64,000 nt of DNA from JAXLXE01 sp046328115 (GCA_046328115.1 JAXLXE010000003.1:434001-498000), one strand, 5' to 3'; numbered from the stretch's first letter, positions 53,813 through 63,998 are shown. The notes: generated by a model not told the origin, from the sequence alone. Numbers and translations: made by a program.

Positions 53813-54835
53813 ATGGAGCAGGGCGCGAAGCCAGTCGGGATCGGAGTCATTGGGCTCAACTGGGGCCTGGGCCGGTGCGCGGCTATCAACGAGATTCCGG
53901 AGGCCAGACTGGTGGCCGTTGCCTCCCGCACCGAGCAGACGGCGCGCGCTGCCCAGGAGAAGCTAGGCGTCCCCGGCTACAGCGACTACAAAGCGCTGCT
54001 ACGCGATCCCCAGGTTGAGATCGTCGCCATCTACACTCCCAGCGCGCTCCACCGCGACATCGCCATCGACGCCGCCCGCGCGGGCAAGCACGTCATGATC
54101 ACCAAGCCCATCGAGGTCACGCTGGAGCGCTGTGACGCCGTGATCGATGCCTGCCGCGAAGCGGGCGTGAAACTGGTCACGGAATACATGTCGCGCTACG
54201 CCGTGGGCCACTACCGCGGCTACCGGGCGGTGGCGGACGGCCTGCTGGGGCGCCCGGTCACCGGCGAGTTCACTTACAAATGCTACCGTCCCCAGTGGTA
54301 CTACACCGGCACCCGCGGTACCTGGGCGGTGGACGGCGGCGGCGCCTTGCTGCTCCAGGCCATCCACACCATTGACCTGATGCTCTGGTACTACGGCCCC
54401 GTGGAGAGCGTCACGGCCATCTGCGAGACCCAGACCCACCAGATGGAGACGGAGGACACTGGGGTCGCGCTCCTGCGATTCGTCAACGGTGCGCTCGCCA
54501 CGGTGGTGGGAACCACCACGTTCCACAATGACAAGCCGGCCGGCCAGTACGGGGGCGGCTCCATGACCCGCATGGAGATCGGCGGCGAGCGCGGCAGCGC
54601 CATCCTGCTGGACGGCAACCTGACCATGTGGAAGACGGAGGAAGACCGTCCCGCCCCAGACATGCCGCTGCCCGCGGCCAACGCGTTTCAGGACTTCGCC
54701 CGCTGGGTGCGCGACGACGGCTACCGCTCGCCCATGCTGGTCACCGGCAGTGCCGGTCGCGACGCGGTTGCGCTGATCCTGGCGATGTACGAATCGTCAC
54801 GCACCGGCAAGACGATCCGCCTGACCGACCGCTGA
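53813..54835 (+). CDS. Gfo/Idh/MocA family oxidoreductase
   Basis: About 340 residues from ATG 53813 with AGGAGG about 10 bases upstream (GTG 53807 would add two residues). Rossmann segment GVIGLNWGLGRCAA near residue 10; TKPIEVTLERCDAVI replaces the usual EKP, keeping Lys-Pro. The HTIDLMLWYYG segment marks the C-terminal domain. It is divergent from the dihydropyrimidinase gene, so a two-way promoter may lie in 53700-53812. Sugar or inositol substrate unknown. Confidence 0.87.
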   Translation: MEQGAKPVGIGVIGLNWGLGRCAAINEIPEARLVAVASRTEQTARAAQEKLGVPGYSDYKALLRDPQVEIVAIYTPSALHRDIAIDAARAGKHVMITKPIEVTLERCDAVIDACREAGVKLVTEYMSRYAVGHYRGYRAVADGLLGRPVTGEFTYKCYRPQWYYTGTRGTWAVDGGGALLLQAIHTIDLMLWYYGPVESVTAICETQTHQMETEDTGVALLRFVNGALATVVGTTTFHNDKPAGQYGGGSMTRMEIGGERGSAILLDGNLTMWKTEEDRPAPDMPLPAANAFQDFARWVRDDGYRSPMLVTGSAGRDAVALILAMYESSRTGKTIRLTDR

Positions 54836-54890
54836 CGCCACCAGACAGTTCTCTTCCCGGCCAGTTCTATGCTTGGAGCAGGAGGCTCTC

Positions 54891-55133
54891 GTGGCTAGCA
54901 CCGTCCGCGCAATCTATCGAGATGGGGCGATCGTCCCCAGCGAGCCGGTCGACCTCGCGGAGGGGGCCGAGCTTCGGGTCACCATCGACGACACCGGGTC
55001 CAAGCCGTCGACTACGGCCGACATTGACGAGCTGATTCGGCTTATGGAGTCACTCCCCTTGGAGGTCGACGATGCCGAGTTCTCTGGCGCGGACCACGAT
55101 GCCGTGCTCTACCCGAGAAATGGCGATCCATGA
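54891..55133 (+). CDS. DUF104/AF2212-like antitoxin
   Basis: 80 residues from GTG 54891, with AGGAGG six bases upstream. TVRAIYRDGAIVPSEPVDLAEGAELRVTI is the family's beta-barrel N-terminus, followed by an acidic helix. Its stop overlaps the ATG of the PIN-domain gene (ATGA). The antitoxin looks intact while its toxin is dead. Confidence 0.82.
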   Translation: MASTVRAIYRDGAIVPSEPVDLAEGAELRVTIDDTGSKPSTTADIDELIRLMESLPLEVDDAEFSGADHDAVLYPRNGDP

Positions 55134-55519
55134 TATTCGTTGACACCGGTCCGCTCTATGCGCTCGCGGTGCCAACAGATCGCCTGCACGGAGACACGGT
55201 CCGCATCTTGAGTGGCCAGAGACAGGAATAGCTCACCACTGATTACGTGGTCGACGAGGTCCTCACGCTCTGACATGCCAGAGGCCACGCCCATCGCGCG
55301 ATCGAGCTGGGGTATCGCCTGTTTCGCCGGTCGTACCCATCCCTCCACTACATGACGGCGAGCGATGTCGACGCCACATGGGACATCTTCCGCCGGTTCG
55401 ACGACAAGGACTGGAGCTTCACCGACTGCTCCAGCCTCGTCGTCGTGCGCAAGCTCGATGTCTCCACGGTCCCGCCCAGGGGATCGTGGATCGCTCGGTG
55501 CGCGCCTCCCATCAAGTAA
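55130..55519 (+). pseudogene. VapC-like PIN toxin with two in-frame stops
   Basis: Read as one frame of 129 residues: MIFVDTGPLYALAVPTDRLH, then TAG at 55229-55231, LTTDYVVDEVLTL, TGA at 55271-55273, and a continued frame with MTASDVDATWDIFRRF and DKDWSFTDCSSLVVVRKL, where the PIN acidic residues lie. Single-base changes explain both stops. The toxin is therefore inactive unless the stops are sequence errors. Confidence 0.85.
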
Positions 55520-55685
55520 CCATCAAATAACATCGCGGAGCCCTTGCGCCCCGCTCCCTTCGAGACCCAGTTGGCCGCGCCTCTCCCGGAACCGTCCCGA
55601 CGGCCCGTACGATCAAATACCCATCAAATAAAACTCGGGAGGCCGGACGCCGTCTGCGATCCAGCCCCTCTCCCGCCGAGGGCGG

Positions 55686-57161
55686 CTACGCCCAATAGGG
55701 GACGTACTTTGCCATCTTCTTGCTCTGGTCCGGATCGTATGGCTTAATGAGACCCTCTTCGAGCGTCTCGCGGATGATGCGAGAGGCGGTGGCGAGGTTC
55801 TGCGGTCGGATCCCGAACCTCTCCCGCAGGCTGGAGTTGGTGAACTGCTCCCGTTGCACGAATCGCAAGCATGCGTGCAGATAGCAGGCGCGTACCCGTT
55901 CAACCTTGTCCATTCTGGTCAGCGGTTTGTGAGCGAAAAGCACAGCACGCGTGGACCCGTGCGGACTTTCGAAACTCGGAGCGGGCAACTGGAACAACTC
56001 GGTCTGTGCGACGACTTTATCTACCCCACTGCCGCGCTCCTCGCAAATTCCGATGCGGCGCATGGCCGACGCTAGCGTCTCATTGCGTGAACGCGGCGGA
56101 TGATCGAGAAAGCGCGCCGTGTCCACCAGCGGCTCACCAGGATTGGTGATCTCCATCCGATCCACGAAGATCTCGATCATGGGTCCGGCACCGGTAATCG
56201 AGAAATCCTGATGAATCAACGCGTTGGCCACCAGCTCACGCACGGCCAGCTCTGGATACATCGGGACTTCCTTTCGCAGAGCCCGCCCAATGAGTTCATT
56301 CCGAGGTAGGCGGGCGTTGATCCAATCGATCAGGCCTTCAAACCCTGTGGCATAGCCACGCATCTCGACATGCTCGCGCTCCGTGTCGAGTCGCCCCGGG
56401 CCCCGGTACACGACAACGCGAACGGCCTTCCGTTCGAGGGAGCGGAACTGGCCCAGGTCCTTGGCAAACAGGATCGCACCCAAATTGAGAACATCCCACC
56501 CACCGGCCACCGACTCGCGGACCAGACGGTCCGCCGCCAGTCTCTTCAGAACACCGTCTCGATCACCTGGCGGCGGTCCTCCAAGCGGATCAAAGTAGCT
56601 GGCGTAATCGAGGCGGGTCAAAACGTCGTCGCCGGCAAGGTTCTCCGCCGCCCTCAGCTCTTCGAACGGCGTAGTATCAAAGAGGCGCCAGAGCCGCCGT
56701 TCAAGTTGAGGGTGCTCTTTCAGCACCTGGCGGTGCAGGCCGACACGAATGTACTCGACCCCTTTGAATTGAACGGGACGGTCCGACGCACGGGGGATCT
56801 CGAGAATCACAACACGGCGCTGCTCATACTCAAGCGTGACGAAGCGAAAGTCGAGTTTAGGACTCAGGGATTGGAGCAACCAGCTTTCCAGGGAACCGAC
56901 GTCGCGGCGGGCCGTGTCGGGATGGAATTCCGTACCCGTTACGCGATGAGTACCATCTTCAATGCCCCAGACGACGTATGCATTCGCCCTGCCTTCGAGC
57001 ACCGCCGTGTTGCTGAGCGCCGACAAGTACTTGCCAATCCCCTCCGGGTCCACATTGTTCTGTTTGAACTCAAACCAGCCAGTCTCGGCGGGCAACCTCC
57101 GGAGTTCCGTGACCAGAGCCCGGTAGTACTCGTGCTCCGCGTTGCTCACAGGGCGTCCCAT
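55686..57161 (-). CDS. AlbA_2/Schlafen-type DNA-binding protein with ATPase-like domain (RecG-related transcriptional regulator group)
   Basis: 491 residues from ATG 57161. The N-terminal AlbA_2 domain shows ETGWFEFKQNNVDPEGIGKYLSALSNTAVLEGRANAYVVWGIEDG. A middle part ELAVRELVANALIHQDFS with the ERGSGVDKV segment is the HATPase_c_4 region found in these proteins, and a C-terminal winged helix (TNSSLRERFGIRPQNLATASRIIRETLEEGLI) ends it. The family is linked to regulation or defence; a precise role is not known. It stands alone on the minus strand. Confidence 0.85.
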   Translation of the reverse strand: MGRPVSNAEHEYYRALVTELRRLPAETGWFEFKQNNVDPEGIGKYLSALSNTAVLEGRANAYVVWGIEDGTHRVTGTEFHPDTARRDVGSLESWLLQSLSPKLDFRFVTLEYEQRRVVILEIPRASDRPVQFKGVEYIRVGLHRQVLKEHPQLERRLWRLFDTTPFEELRAAENLAGDDVLTRLDYASYFDPLGGPPPGDRDGVLKRLAADRLVRESVAGGWDVLNLGAILFAKDLGQFRSLERKAVRVVVYRGPGRLDTEREHVEMRGYATGFEGLIDWINARLPRNELIGRALRKEVPMYPELAVRELVANALIHQDFSITGAGPMIEIFVDRMEITNPGEPLVDTARFLDHPPRSRNETLASAMRRIGICEERGSGVDKVVAQTELFQLPAPSFESPHGSTRAVLFAHKPLTRMDKVERVRACYLHACLRFVQREQFTNSSLRERFGIRPQNLATASRIIRETLEEGLIKPYDPDQSKKMAKYVPYWA

Positions 57162-57934
57162 ATCCTGAACAGACGGGCTTCTGTCGGTGCGGGATCGAAG
57201 CCGCGCCGACGAAACCGACTCAGGACATCTACGCGCGCCGAGGCCGCATCCAGGCGAGGTCGGTTCAGGCTTGCCTCGGGACGTGAGTACACCGATGAAA
57301 GCCCGCGCCCAGTCGCCATACAATGCCGCGAGCGTCGAATCCGGACTCGCTGGTAGATCATGGGCCTTTGGCTTCGCGTCGCCGACGCATCAATCGCTAC
57401 CCCTGACTCTCATGCGGTCGCCGGAAAGAATAACCTCAATAGGGGGGCGCAGATCTCGCAGTCAGAACGGCGGTCGGAGCAATCCGAGCACCGGCAAATG
57501 CCGCCGCGGCGCAGCATCTGGACGGCCTGAACCACGAGCCTTGCAGCGTAGCACGGACGTTCCGTAGTACGATAAACCAGATTCCCTCCGAGAGCGCCAC
57601 GTGGCTCGAATCGGCGCCGTCAGCGCCAGAAGCATCTACGTGTGGATCTGCCATCAGAGGTGACGTCAGGTACGGCAAGACCTCGCCAGGCCAGAGTGCG
57701 CCGCTGTGTCTGGGTCGATACCGTCCGCGGGCAAGATCGTTCATGGCAGCGCTATCGTTCCCGGAGCACGCCGGGACGGCAGATCGCAACACCGCTGACG
57801 CCGGGCCCGATGTAACGCTGATACGGGGAGAGCCACCTGATCACAAGGCTGACTCGACGCACCTTGTTACACGCGTCCAACTGTGCGGCAGTGTTCACTA
57901 CCTGCTCGCGGGACAGTGCGGTGGGTTAGTCGGC
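57162..57934. other. Intergenic region without a supported gene
   Basis: A minus-strand frame at 57436-57792 has no recognisable features and overlaps others. The region separates the AlbA_2 gene from the end of the enolase-superfamily gene. I see no RNA gene or repeat. Confidence 0.4.
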
Positions 57935-59131
57935 TCAGTCGAAGAACGCCGCGTCTTCCGGCCGCAGATAGGCCCGTGCCTTCTCCACGATGAAGTCCAC
58001 GCCGATACCCGGGCGATCCCAGACTTCGATGAACCCGTCCTTCACGATGGGGTTCGGCAGCCCCTCCACGATGTCGTACCACCACTCCGGGTTGCCCAGC
58101 GGGTACTCAAACGCGATCAGGTTGTTGGGGAGCGCCGCGCTGAGCTGAACCAGCGCGGCCATCCCGAAAACGCCGTCCAGGATCCCATGGGGCGCCATCA
58201 TGATCCCGTGCAGGTCCGCGTACTCCGCGATCCACTTGAGCTCCGCCAGACCACCCACGTCGCACGCGTCCGGCCCCACCACGTTGATGGCGTGCTTCTC
58301 GATCAGCTCCTTGAAATTCTGCCGGAGGTAAATCTGTTCGCCGGTGTGGATAGGCGTTGTCGTGGCCCAGGTGATATCTCGGTAGACGTCCGCGTTCACG
58401 TACGGCGTGTAGTCCCCCGTGATCATGTCCTCCAGCCAGAGCAGGTTGTACGGCTCCAGCGCGCGCGCCAGCTTCAGCGCATCCGGGGGAGTGAAGCCCG
58501 GCCCGCAGTCCAACGCCAGTCCGATGCCATCGCCCAGGACGGACTTCATTGCCTCAACGCAGGCCACGATGTGCTTCAGGCCCCGCTCCGTCAGCATGCC
58601 CCGATCCAACGCCCCGTGCAGCCCAGGCGGCGATGGCTCGCCATAGAAGAAGTCCGGCACCTCCCGCTTCATGGCGGAATGGAAAGCGATGGCCTGCTTC
58701 ACGATGGTGAACTTCTCGGGAGCGTCCAGCATCTGCCGCACGTTGTTGGCATAGTCAGCGGGTGAATGGTCCGTGAACGGATACCGCCGGCCGCCGTTGT
58801 AGATTCGCACCCGATCACGTACCTTGCCGCCTAGCAGCCGGTACACGGGCACGCCCGCCGCCTTGCCGGCCAGGTCCCAGAGCGCCATCTCGATCGCGCT
58901 TACGGCAGCGCCGTACGGCTTGAATGCCCCGCGCTGGCGGATCTTGAGCATCACCCGCTCAACGTCGCGCGGGTCCATGCCCAGAATCGCGTCCTTCAGG
59001 TACAGGACGTTTGGAACCATGTACGGCTTGCTAGACTCGATCTGGCTGTAGCCACTGATACCCTCGTCCGTCACGATGCGGAGCGTGGGGTTCTGGCCGA
59101 TCAGCGCACACTTCAGGTCAATGATCTTCAA
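57935..59131 (-). CDS. Enolase-superfamily sugar-acid dehydratase-like protein
   Basis: 398 residues from a TTG at 59131 that follows GGGGAG; the frame is open upstream but not protein-like. Lys145 (TIVKQAIAFH), Asp208 (LALDCGPG), Glu234 (LWLEDM), Glu265 (HTGEQ) and His315 (MAPHG) match the dehydratase arrangement of D-galactonate/gluconate/mannonate-type members. It would dehydrate a sugar acid to a 2-keto-3-deoxy acid. No aldolase or kinase is beside it. Confidence 0.88.
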   Translation of the reverse strand: MKIIDLKCALIGQNPTLRIVTDEGISGYSQIESSKPYMVPNVLYLKDAILGMDPRDVERVMLKIRQRGAFKPYGAAVSAIEMALWDLAGKAAGVPVYRLLGGKVRDRVRIYNGGRRYPFTDHSPADYANNVRQMLDAPEKFTIVKQAIAFHSAMKREVPDFFYGEPSPPGLHGALDRGMLTERGLKHIVACVEAMKSVLGDGIGLALDCGPGFTPPDALKLARALEPYNLLWLEDMITGDYTPYVNADVYRDITWATTTPIHTGEQIYLRQNFKELIEKHAINVVGPDACDVGGLAELKWIAEYADLHGIMMAPHGILDGVFGMAALVQLSAALPNNLIAFEYPLGNPEWWYDIVEGLPNPIVKDGFIEVWDRPGIGVDFIVEKARAYLRPEDAAFFD

Positions 59132-59245
59132 CGAAGGCTCCCCAGGGGTGAGATGCAACACAGGCGGGAACGGCCGGAAGTGTGGCACGCGCGGTGACGT
59201 GCCCGCGATAGTGAGATGTCTCGAAGCCGCGGCGGACCCGACCAA

Positions 59246-59446
59246 ATGAGGCATCCCATCGACCCTCTGCTCAAGGAGGCCGGCGCCGCCCTGGTGGCTT
59301 CCGTACTCCTCGGAAGCCTCGTCTCCGGCCTCTTCTGGCTGCTCACGGGCATCTCACCGTGGCCCATGGTGGTGATCGGCGCGATTGGCGGGTTCGGCTT
59401 CGGGCTCGCCATGCTCGCCCTGCTCTCGCCCAGCCGCGAGCGCTAG
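59246..59446 (+). CDS. Small membrane protein, two predicted membrane segments
   Basis: 66 residues from ATG 59246. Two hydrophobic helices (VASVLLGSLVSGLFWLL and PMVVIGAIGGFGFGLAMLALL) separated by a short loop, with a charged tail. Its last bases overlap the end of the opposite glycosyltransferase gene. No family was recognised. Confidence 0.55.
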   Translation: MRHPIDPLLKEAGAALVASVLLGSLVSGLFWLLTGISPWPMVVIGAIGGFGFGLAMLALLSPSRER

Positions 59447-62091
59447 CGGCGCCGCCGCCGGATCGTCTCAAGCCGCGCCACGATCGCGCGGCCCACGGAC
59501 TCAGTCGAATACCGCGACCGCAGATCTGCCCGGCCCATCTCACCAAGCTCACGCCGCCATGACGGCTGCTCAAACAGCTCACGCATGCATGCCGCCGCGT
59601 GGACCTCATCCGGTACGGCCCACTCCGTGCCCGCGCTGTACGGTCCCGCATCACGCTGGAGGGTCTCCAGCTTGAACCGCACAGGCACGCTGTTCGCCAC
59701 AGTCATGAAATCCATGTTGCCCGACCAGCCGGTCGCCACCACGGGTTTGCCGTGGCTCATGGCCTCGGCGAGCGTGAGACCCAGCCCCTCTGCGCGGTGC
59801 AGCGAGACGTACACGTCGCACGCCGCCATCAAATCCCCCACGGACTCCGGCGAAACCGTCTCGTCCCAAACGGTGATGCGCGGATCACGCGCGGCATCCC
59901 GTAGCTCGGCCAACGCCTCGACGAACTGGTGGCCGTTCTGCGACTTCATCACCAGGCGGACTCGTTCGCCCGCTGGAAATGCGCGAAGGAACGCGCGCAC
60001 CACTGCCAGGGGGTTCTTTCGCTCAAACACGCTGGCAAAGTCAAACGCGAACAGGTACAGCACCTCGTCCGATTGGATCCCCAGCTTCGCGCGCAAACGT
60101 GGGCCCTGTCCCGCCGGCTCCCGGTACAGCACCACCGGCATGTGGATCACGGGCGTGGTGGACTCCCGAGCGATCGCCTCACGGACGAATCCCGTGGCCA
60201 CCCAGATCTCGTCGTAATAGGTAAAAGCGTCACGCCAACCGGCCGGGAACGAAGGAGACTCCCAGAACCAGTAGCCCACCGAGTACTTCCCCTCAAAGAA
60301 CTGCGGAGTCAGGAATCGCCAGCTATTGAACGCCTGATCGGCGTTGGCGCAGATCAACGCGATGTCGTGTTCCACTCGATGGGACGCGATCTTGGGCGCG
60401 CCGTCTACGCGCGGCAGGTGGTCCACAGAGTCCGCGAGGTCGACGATGGACCCATCCTCACCGATCGAATCCAGGCACAAGATGAGATCACGCGCGACAC
60501 GGCCGATGCCAGTCGCAGCCGTGACGTACCCGACCAGGTCGACACCCGCGGGTCGTGTCGGCACAGGCGGCGCCGCGGTCACCCATGGCGTGAGCCCACC
60601 AGCAGCAGGCGCCTGTGGATCGTCGAGCATAGCGGGATCAAAACCCAATTCCTGAGAACCTCGCGTATCGGCCCAACGCCGAAAGGCAGCATAATCATCC
60701 CCCGTTGGGTCAGGGAACGCCCGAAAAAGCTCCGGCCGCGCGCGTAGGATGCTCAACATTAGTGGGCTGACGACAGGCGACTTGCCCTGTTGAACAAGCT
60801 CCCGAGATGTTGCCATTTCGCCAACCGACGCGGGCGGCCCCGCCGTCTTCACGAACGCGGCCCAGTCAAGCTCCAGGCTCTCGGGTGACAAGCTGAGCAT
60901 CCAGTCCCGACGCCAGGCAGGCGTCACTCCGGCCGCCCAACAGGCGCCGATACTGAGATGCTGTCGAGTTGTGAACAGGTGCTCTAGCAACGGAATAGCG
61001 CCATGCAGCGCGGTATCTGGAGTCGATGCCCAAGCCCGAAAACAGTCTGGCCCGTCGACCGCCCAAGGATCGCCTCTCGCTTGACGTCGTTCGGCCGGCA
61101 GGCAGATGAAAAGCTCTCGAAGCGCGCGTGGCACTGGTACGCCGTCGGAAAACGTGCCGTAGCCGTACGGATGCCTCCGCCATTTCTCATATCCATGACG
61201 AGCTAGCCTCTCCCGGCACAGAGACATGAGTACATCCAGCGGACTACCACGCTCGATCCTGATCCGATTCTGGTGCCTGGACAGCTCATCCGGTTTGAGT
61301 GGGTCGTAACCACTGTAGTGAAAGAACGCGAGCGGGCGCCCATTCACATTGAACGTCTCGCCGGAGACCGAGAGCGCGCGCTGCGCCAGGTTCCAGTACG
61401 CCACATCATAAGTTTCATCTCGCAGAATACCTGTAGACGATGATAGTGACGGTATGAAATCAGCCCACCGCTGGTCAACGAAGTAGCCTGCGTCGGGATT
61501 GTTCCGGCACAAGTCCTCCAGTCGCTCAGCCCACCAATCAAGGATTCTCATGGATTCATCAGAGTTACGAAATGCGATGAATCCCAGATTGTACATTCCG
61601 GCCCTCAGTATGTTCACTTCTCCGGGCATGAGATTATCTAGTCCTATCGGATCGGTGTTGTGGGGGATAAGAATGATCGCGTTAGCCAGAATAGCCTCAT
61701 GGAGTTCATCCAATGGTCTGAATATGAGTATATCTGGATCAAAATACACCACAACGTCACTTGCGGTTTCACAGAGCAGGAATCTGATCAGATATGGCTT
61801 TATCGCTGTGCACAATTCTGTGACGTCATACTTGAACGTCCAAGTGTGCCAATCATCTATCTTCAGGTCGCTCGGTGCAATTATCTCTATTCGCGGATCG
61901 ATTCTGGCTTCTCTCGGAATATTATCGACTATTAGGCCACAAAAACGTCCGTCCGGCTCATGCTCAAAGAAGGACTCGGCCAGCGCAGATAACTGACCCA
62001 GGTAGTTCCCGGCGATGATGGTGCATGCAGTGAGCGGGCGATGATTCGTAGACTCGCCGCCTGACTCGGCTCTTGGCAACTCAAACTCCAT
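59443..62091 (-). CDS. Large two-domain glycosyltransferase
   Basis: 882 residues from ATG 62091. The N-terminal ~300 residues resemble a GT-A-type nucleotide-diphospho-sugar transferase: TACTIIAGNYLGQLSALAES, then VVYFDPDILIF with a DxD motif, and a YNLGFIAFRN segment. The middle is a linker of unknown fold. The C-terminal ~350 residues are a GT4-type GT-B domain: PVVLYREPAG, LYLFAFDFASVFERKNP, DVYVSLHRAEGLGLTLAEAMSHGKPVVATGWSGN. It could add two sugars in sequence to a glycan. A coiled-coil protein gene lies upstream on the same strand. Confidence 0.85.
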   Translation of the reverse strand: MEFELPRAESGGESTNHRPLTACTIIAGNYLGQLSALAESFFEHEPDGRFCGLIVDNIPREARIDPRIEIIAPSDLKIDDWHTWTFKYDVTELCTAIKPYLIRFLLCETASDVVVYFDPDILIFRPLDELHEAILANAIILIPHNTDPIGLDNLMPGEVNILRAGMYNLGFIAFRNSDESMRILDWWAERLEDLCRNNPDAGYFVDQRWADFIPSLSSSTGILRDETYDVAYWNLAQRALSVSGETFNVNGRPLAFFHYSGYDPLKPDELSRHQNRIRIERGSPLDVLMSLCRERLARHGYEKWRRHPYGYGTFSDGVPVPRALRELFICLPAERRQARGDPWAVDGPDCFRAWASTPDTALHGAIPLLEHLFTTRQHLSIGACWAAGVTPAWRRDWMLSLSPESLELDWAAFVKTAGPPASVGEMATSRELVQQGKSPVVSPLMLSILRARPELFRAFPDPTGDDYAAFRRWADTRGSQELGFDPAMLDDPQAPAAGGLTPWVTAAPPVPTRPAGVDLVGYVTAATGIGRVARDLILCLDSIGEDGSIVDLADSVDHLPRVDGAPKIASHRVEHDIALICANADQAFNSWRFLTPQFFEGKYSVGYWFWESPSFPAGWRDAFTYYDEIWVATGFVREAIARESTTPVIHMPVVLYREPAGQGPRLRAKLGIQSDEVLYLFAFDFASVFERKNPLAVVRAFLRAFPAGERVRLVMKSQNGHQFVEALAELRDAARDPRITVWDETVSPESVGDLMAACDVYVSLHRAEGLGLTLAEAMSHGKPVVATGWSGNMDFMTVANSVPVRFKLETLQRDAGPYSAGTEWAVPDEVHAAACMRELFEQPSWRRELGEMGRADLRSRYSTESVGRAIVARLETIRRRRR

Positions 62092-62492
62092 GGATGTCAC
62101 GGGCCAGCGTCGTCGCAATACGCACCCGCTGTGCCGAGGCACCCCGGTTCCGATCCCGCGCTAGCACACGCCCGCAACATCAGACTAGCATGCCAGGTCG
62201 TTCGATCCGGGCTTGGTCATCCGGCCGTTCGTTGCGCGAATCGCGTGCGACTAGGCGCCTGACCAGACGTGGCTCCGCCGCGGGGCTCGCCGAGTGCCTG
62301 GCCCGAGGCTGCATCCGGCGCTCCGTCCGCCCCGAACTGGCTGCGTCGAGAGGATACCGCGCATCCCCGGGGTAGGTTTGGGGAACGCTCCCGCCAGGGC
62401 TCGCGAGCGGGGTTGAAGGTCCCGGCGTTGGAAGACGAGTACCAAGGCCATTCGGTTCGTGCATTAGCCAAGGCCCGGTAGGTACACCAGTC
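62092..62492. other. Gap between glycosyltransferase and coiled-coil genes
   Basis: Both neighbours read leftward. Frames here overlap each other and carry no recognisable content; the first part may contain the glycosyltransferase promoter. Confidence 0.4.
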
Positions 62493-63305
62493 TCAACGGG
62501 GCCATTTGCCGGCAAGTACGTCGCGCAACCTATCCGTCCGCGTGCGCCGATGGGCGAGTTCGACCTCAAGCGCCTGGATTGTGGACGCCAGCGACTCCGC
62601 TTCAGCGCGCCTCGCTTCCGCCAGCGTCTCAGTTGAGTGAAGCGCTTCCTCCAAATCAAGCAGTTCTGCCCTGAGCGAATCTCGCTCGCGTCCCTGGTCC
62701 GCTAGCAGCCCGTCGTAGTGCGCTAACAGTTGCTCAAGCTCAGCCGCCCGCTCAGTTGCGATCACGCGGGCATGTTCCACTTCATTCAATGCCGCCTCAG
62801 ACCAGATGCGGTGCGCGTCTAGCCAAGCGCAGTGTTCTTCCAGTCGCGTAAATGCGCCCGAAAGCTCAGCATAGACTTCCTCGGCGCGACCCGCCGCAGT
62901 CGCCTCGCGGCGTGCGTGGTCACCGTCCGCCACGGCTGCTTGATAGAGACCGTCAAGGCGGGAGATTTCCTGCTGTTGTTGGTCGATGATCTCTCGACGA
63001 CGCTCGCTTAGCTGTTTGGTGAACTCAAACTCCTCGGTCAGCCAACTCTGATGACCTTCGAGCCATCGGATGTGGCTCTGGAGCCTCTCACGAGCCAGCC
63101 CCGCGTCCTCGAGACGACGTGTCAACTCACTAATCTGATTCGACTGCCGCTGGATGATGGTGTCACGTTCGCCAACCGCAGCATCCAGCATCTGTGCCCA
63201 CCGAGTGCGCTGCGCAAACGCGCGCTCTAAGGCGCGAACTGCAAGGTCTTGTTGCGACGACGCGGATGGGTCATCTTTCGCGCGCACTCGTGCCCGGTCG
63301 ATCAT
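62493..63305 (-). CDS. Coiled-coil protein of unknown function
   Basis: 270 residues, almost wholly charged heptad-like sequence with regularly spaced Leu/Ile/Ala, for instance IIQRQSNQISELTRRLEDAG and EFEFTKQLSERRREIIDQQQ. Two similar WLEGHQSWL and WLDAHRIWSEA blocks sit near residues 82 and 163. No membrane segment or enzyme motif. Proteins of this kind occur beside multi-domain glycosyltransferases and may act as length rulers or scaffolds; that is inference. Confidence 0.75.
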   Translation of the reverse strand: MIDRARVRAKDDPSASSQQDLAVRALERAFAQRTRWAQMLDAAVGERDTIIQRQSNQISELTRRLEDAGLARERLQSHIRWLEGHQSWLTEEFEFTKQLSERRREIIDQQQQEISRLDGLYQAAVADGDHARREATAAGRAEEVYAELSGAFTRLEEHCAWLDAHRIWSEAALNEVEHARVIATERAAELEQLLAHYDGLLADQGRERDSLRAELLDLEEALHSTETLAEARRAEAESLASTIQALEVELAHRRTRTDRLRDVLAGKWPR

Positions 63306-63717
63306 GGCGATTTACCGCCCTCCCGCTGGCGGTTGACATAGCGCAATGTTGACGTATGGTAGTGGAAACTTGCCAAGGCCGGCGCGTCGCGCACCACCCG
63401 CGGTCGCATTCCAAGTTACGCCGAGGTTGTCCCCGCTCAGTGGACTATGGCGGCCCATCCCCCCGCCTCGCGTGACGACTCGTGACCAGGGTCACCCGCC
63501 ATTCGACGATTCGACATGATGGCCACGTGGCGGCCACCCTACGCGCCCCCGGAAATCCACGATGCGCGCGCGGCCGCGATGAAGGTTCAAGGTTCATAGT
63601 ATCGGCAGAGTCGGCTCTCAGCGGGAATCGCCGCGCCGGGCGGGAGCTCGTTGTCACTGAACGGCCGCCCATGGGCCAGTCTTGAGCACGGGTGCAGGCG
63701 GCGCATGTGCACCCAAT
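63306..63717. other. Intergenic region, nothing recognised
   Basis: Short overlapping frames only. A start-side promoter for the coiled-coil gene should lie near 63306-63380, which is AT-richer. Confidence 0.4.
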
Positions 63718-63799
63718 CTATGAGTTAGCTGAAGCCGACCCACCCCGAGGGTCCGTCATCGTGCTGAGTCCGCCAGGGGGATGGCTACGATGGATCAGC

Positions 63800-63998
63800 A
63801 TCCCCATCCTGATCGCGTGCGAAAGTGGCGCCGCGAGCAGTTGTCCGTACTTCGCCTCCTCAGCCTCGACGATCGCGTCCACCCCCGCCACGGACATCCG
63901 CCGACCCCATCAGAGCAAATCCTCGAAAGCACGCGCTTGATCATCTGCAGCGGGTGCTGGGCTGGGATGCGGTCCTCGAGACTGACGAAGCTGAGCAT
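63800..63998 (-). pseudogene. Possible transposase N-terminus (IS5/IS1182-like), degenerate
   Basis: From an ATG at 63998 the frame reads MLSFVSLEDRIPAQHPLQMI, close to the opening of DUF772-type transposases (FVSLEDRIPADHPLR). After about 30 codons the similarity ends and the frame is not transposase-like. The rest is absent leftward, so this is a small remnant. The window edge hides whatever lies upstream. Confidence 0.45.

Noticed and set aside
55271..55273. In-frame TGA in the vapC-like gene as a second selenocysteine codon
   Set aside because: The same frame also has a TAG 42 bases earlier, PIN toxins are not selenoproteins, and no SECIS-like hairpin was apparent. Decay explains it better.
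55500..55630. CATCAAATAA-like short repeats
   Set aside because: Three or four near-copies occur within 130 bases (around 55508, 55522, 55612 and 55619), but they are short and AT-biased, with no larger structure.
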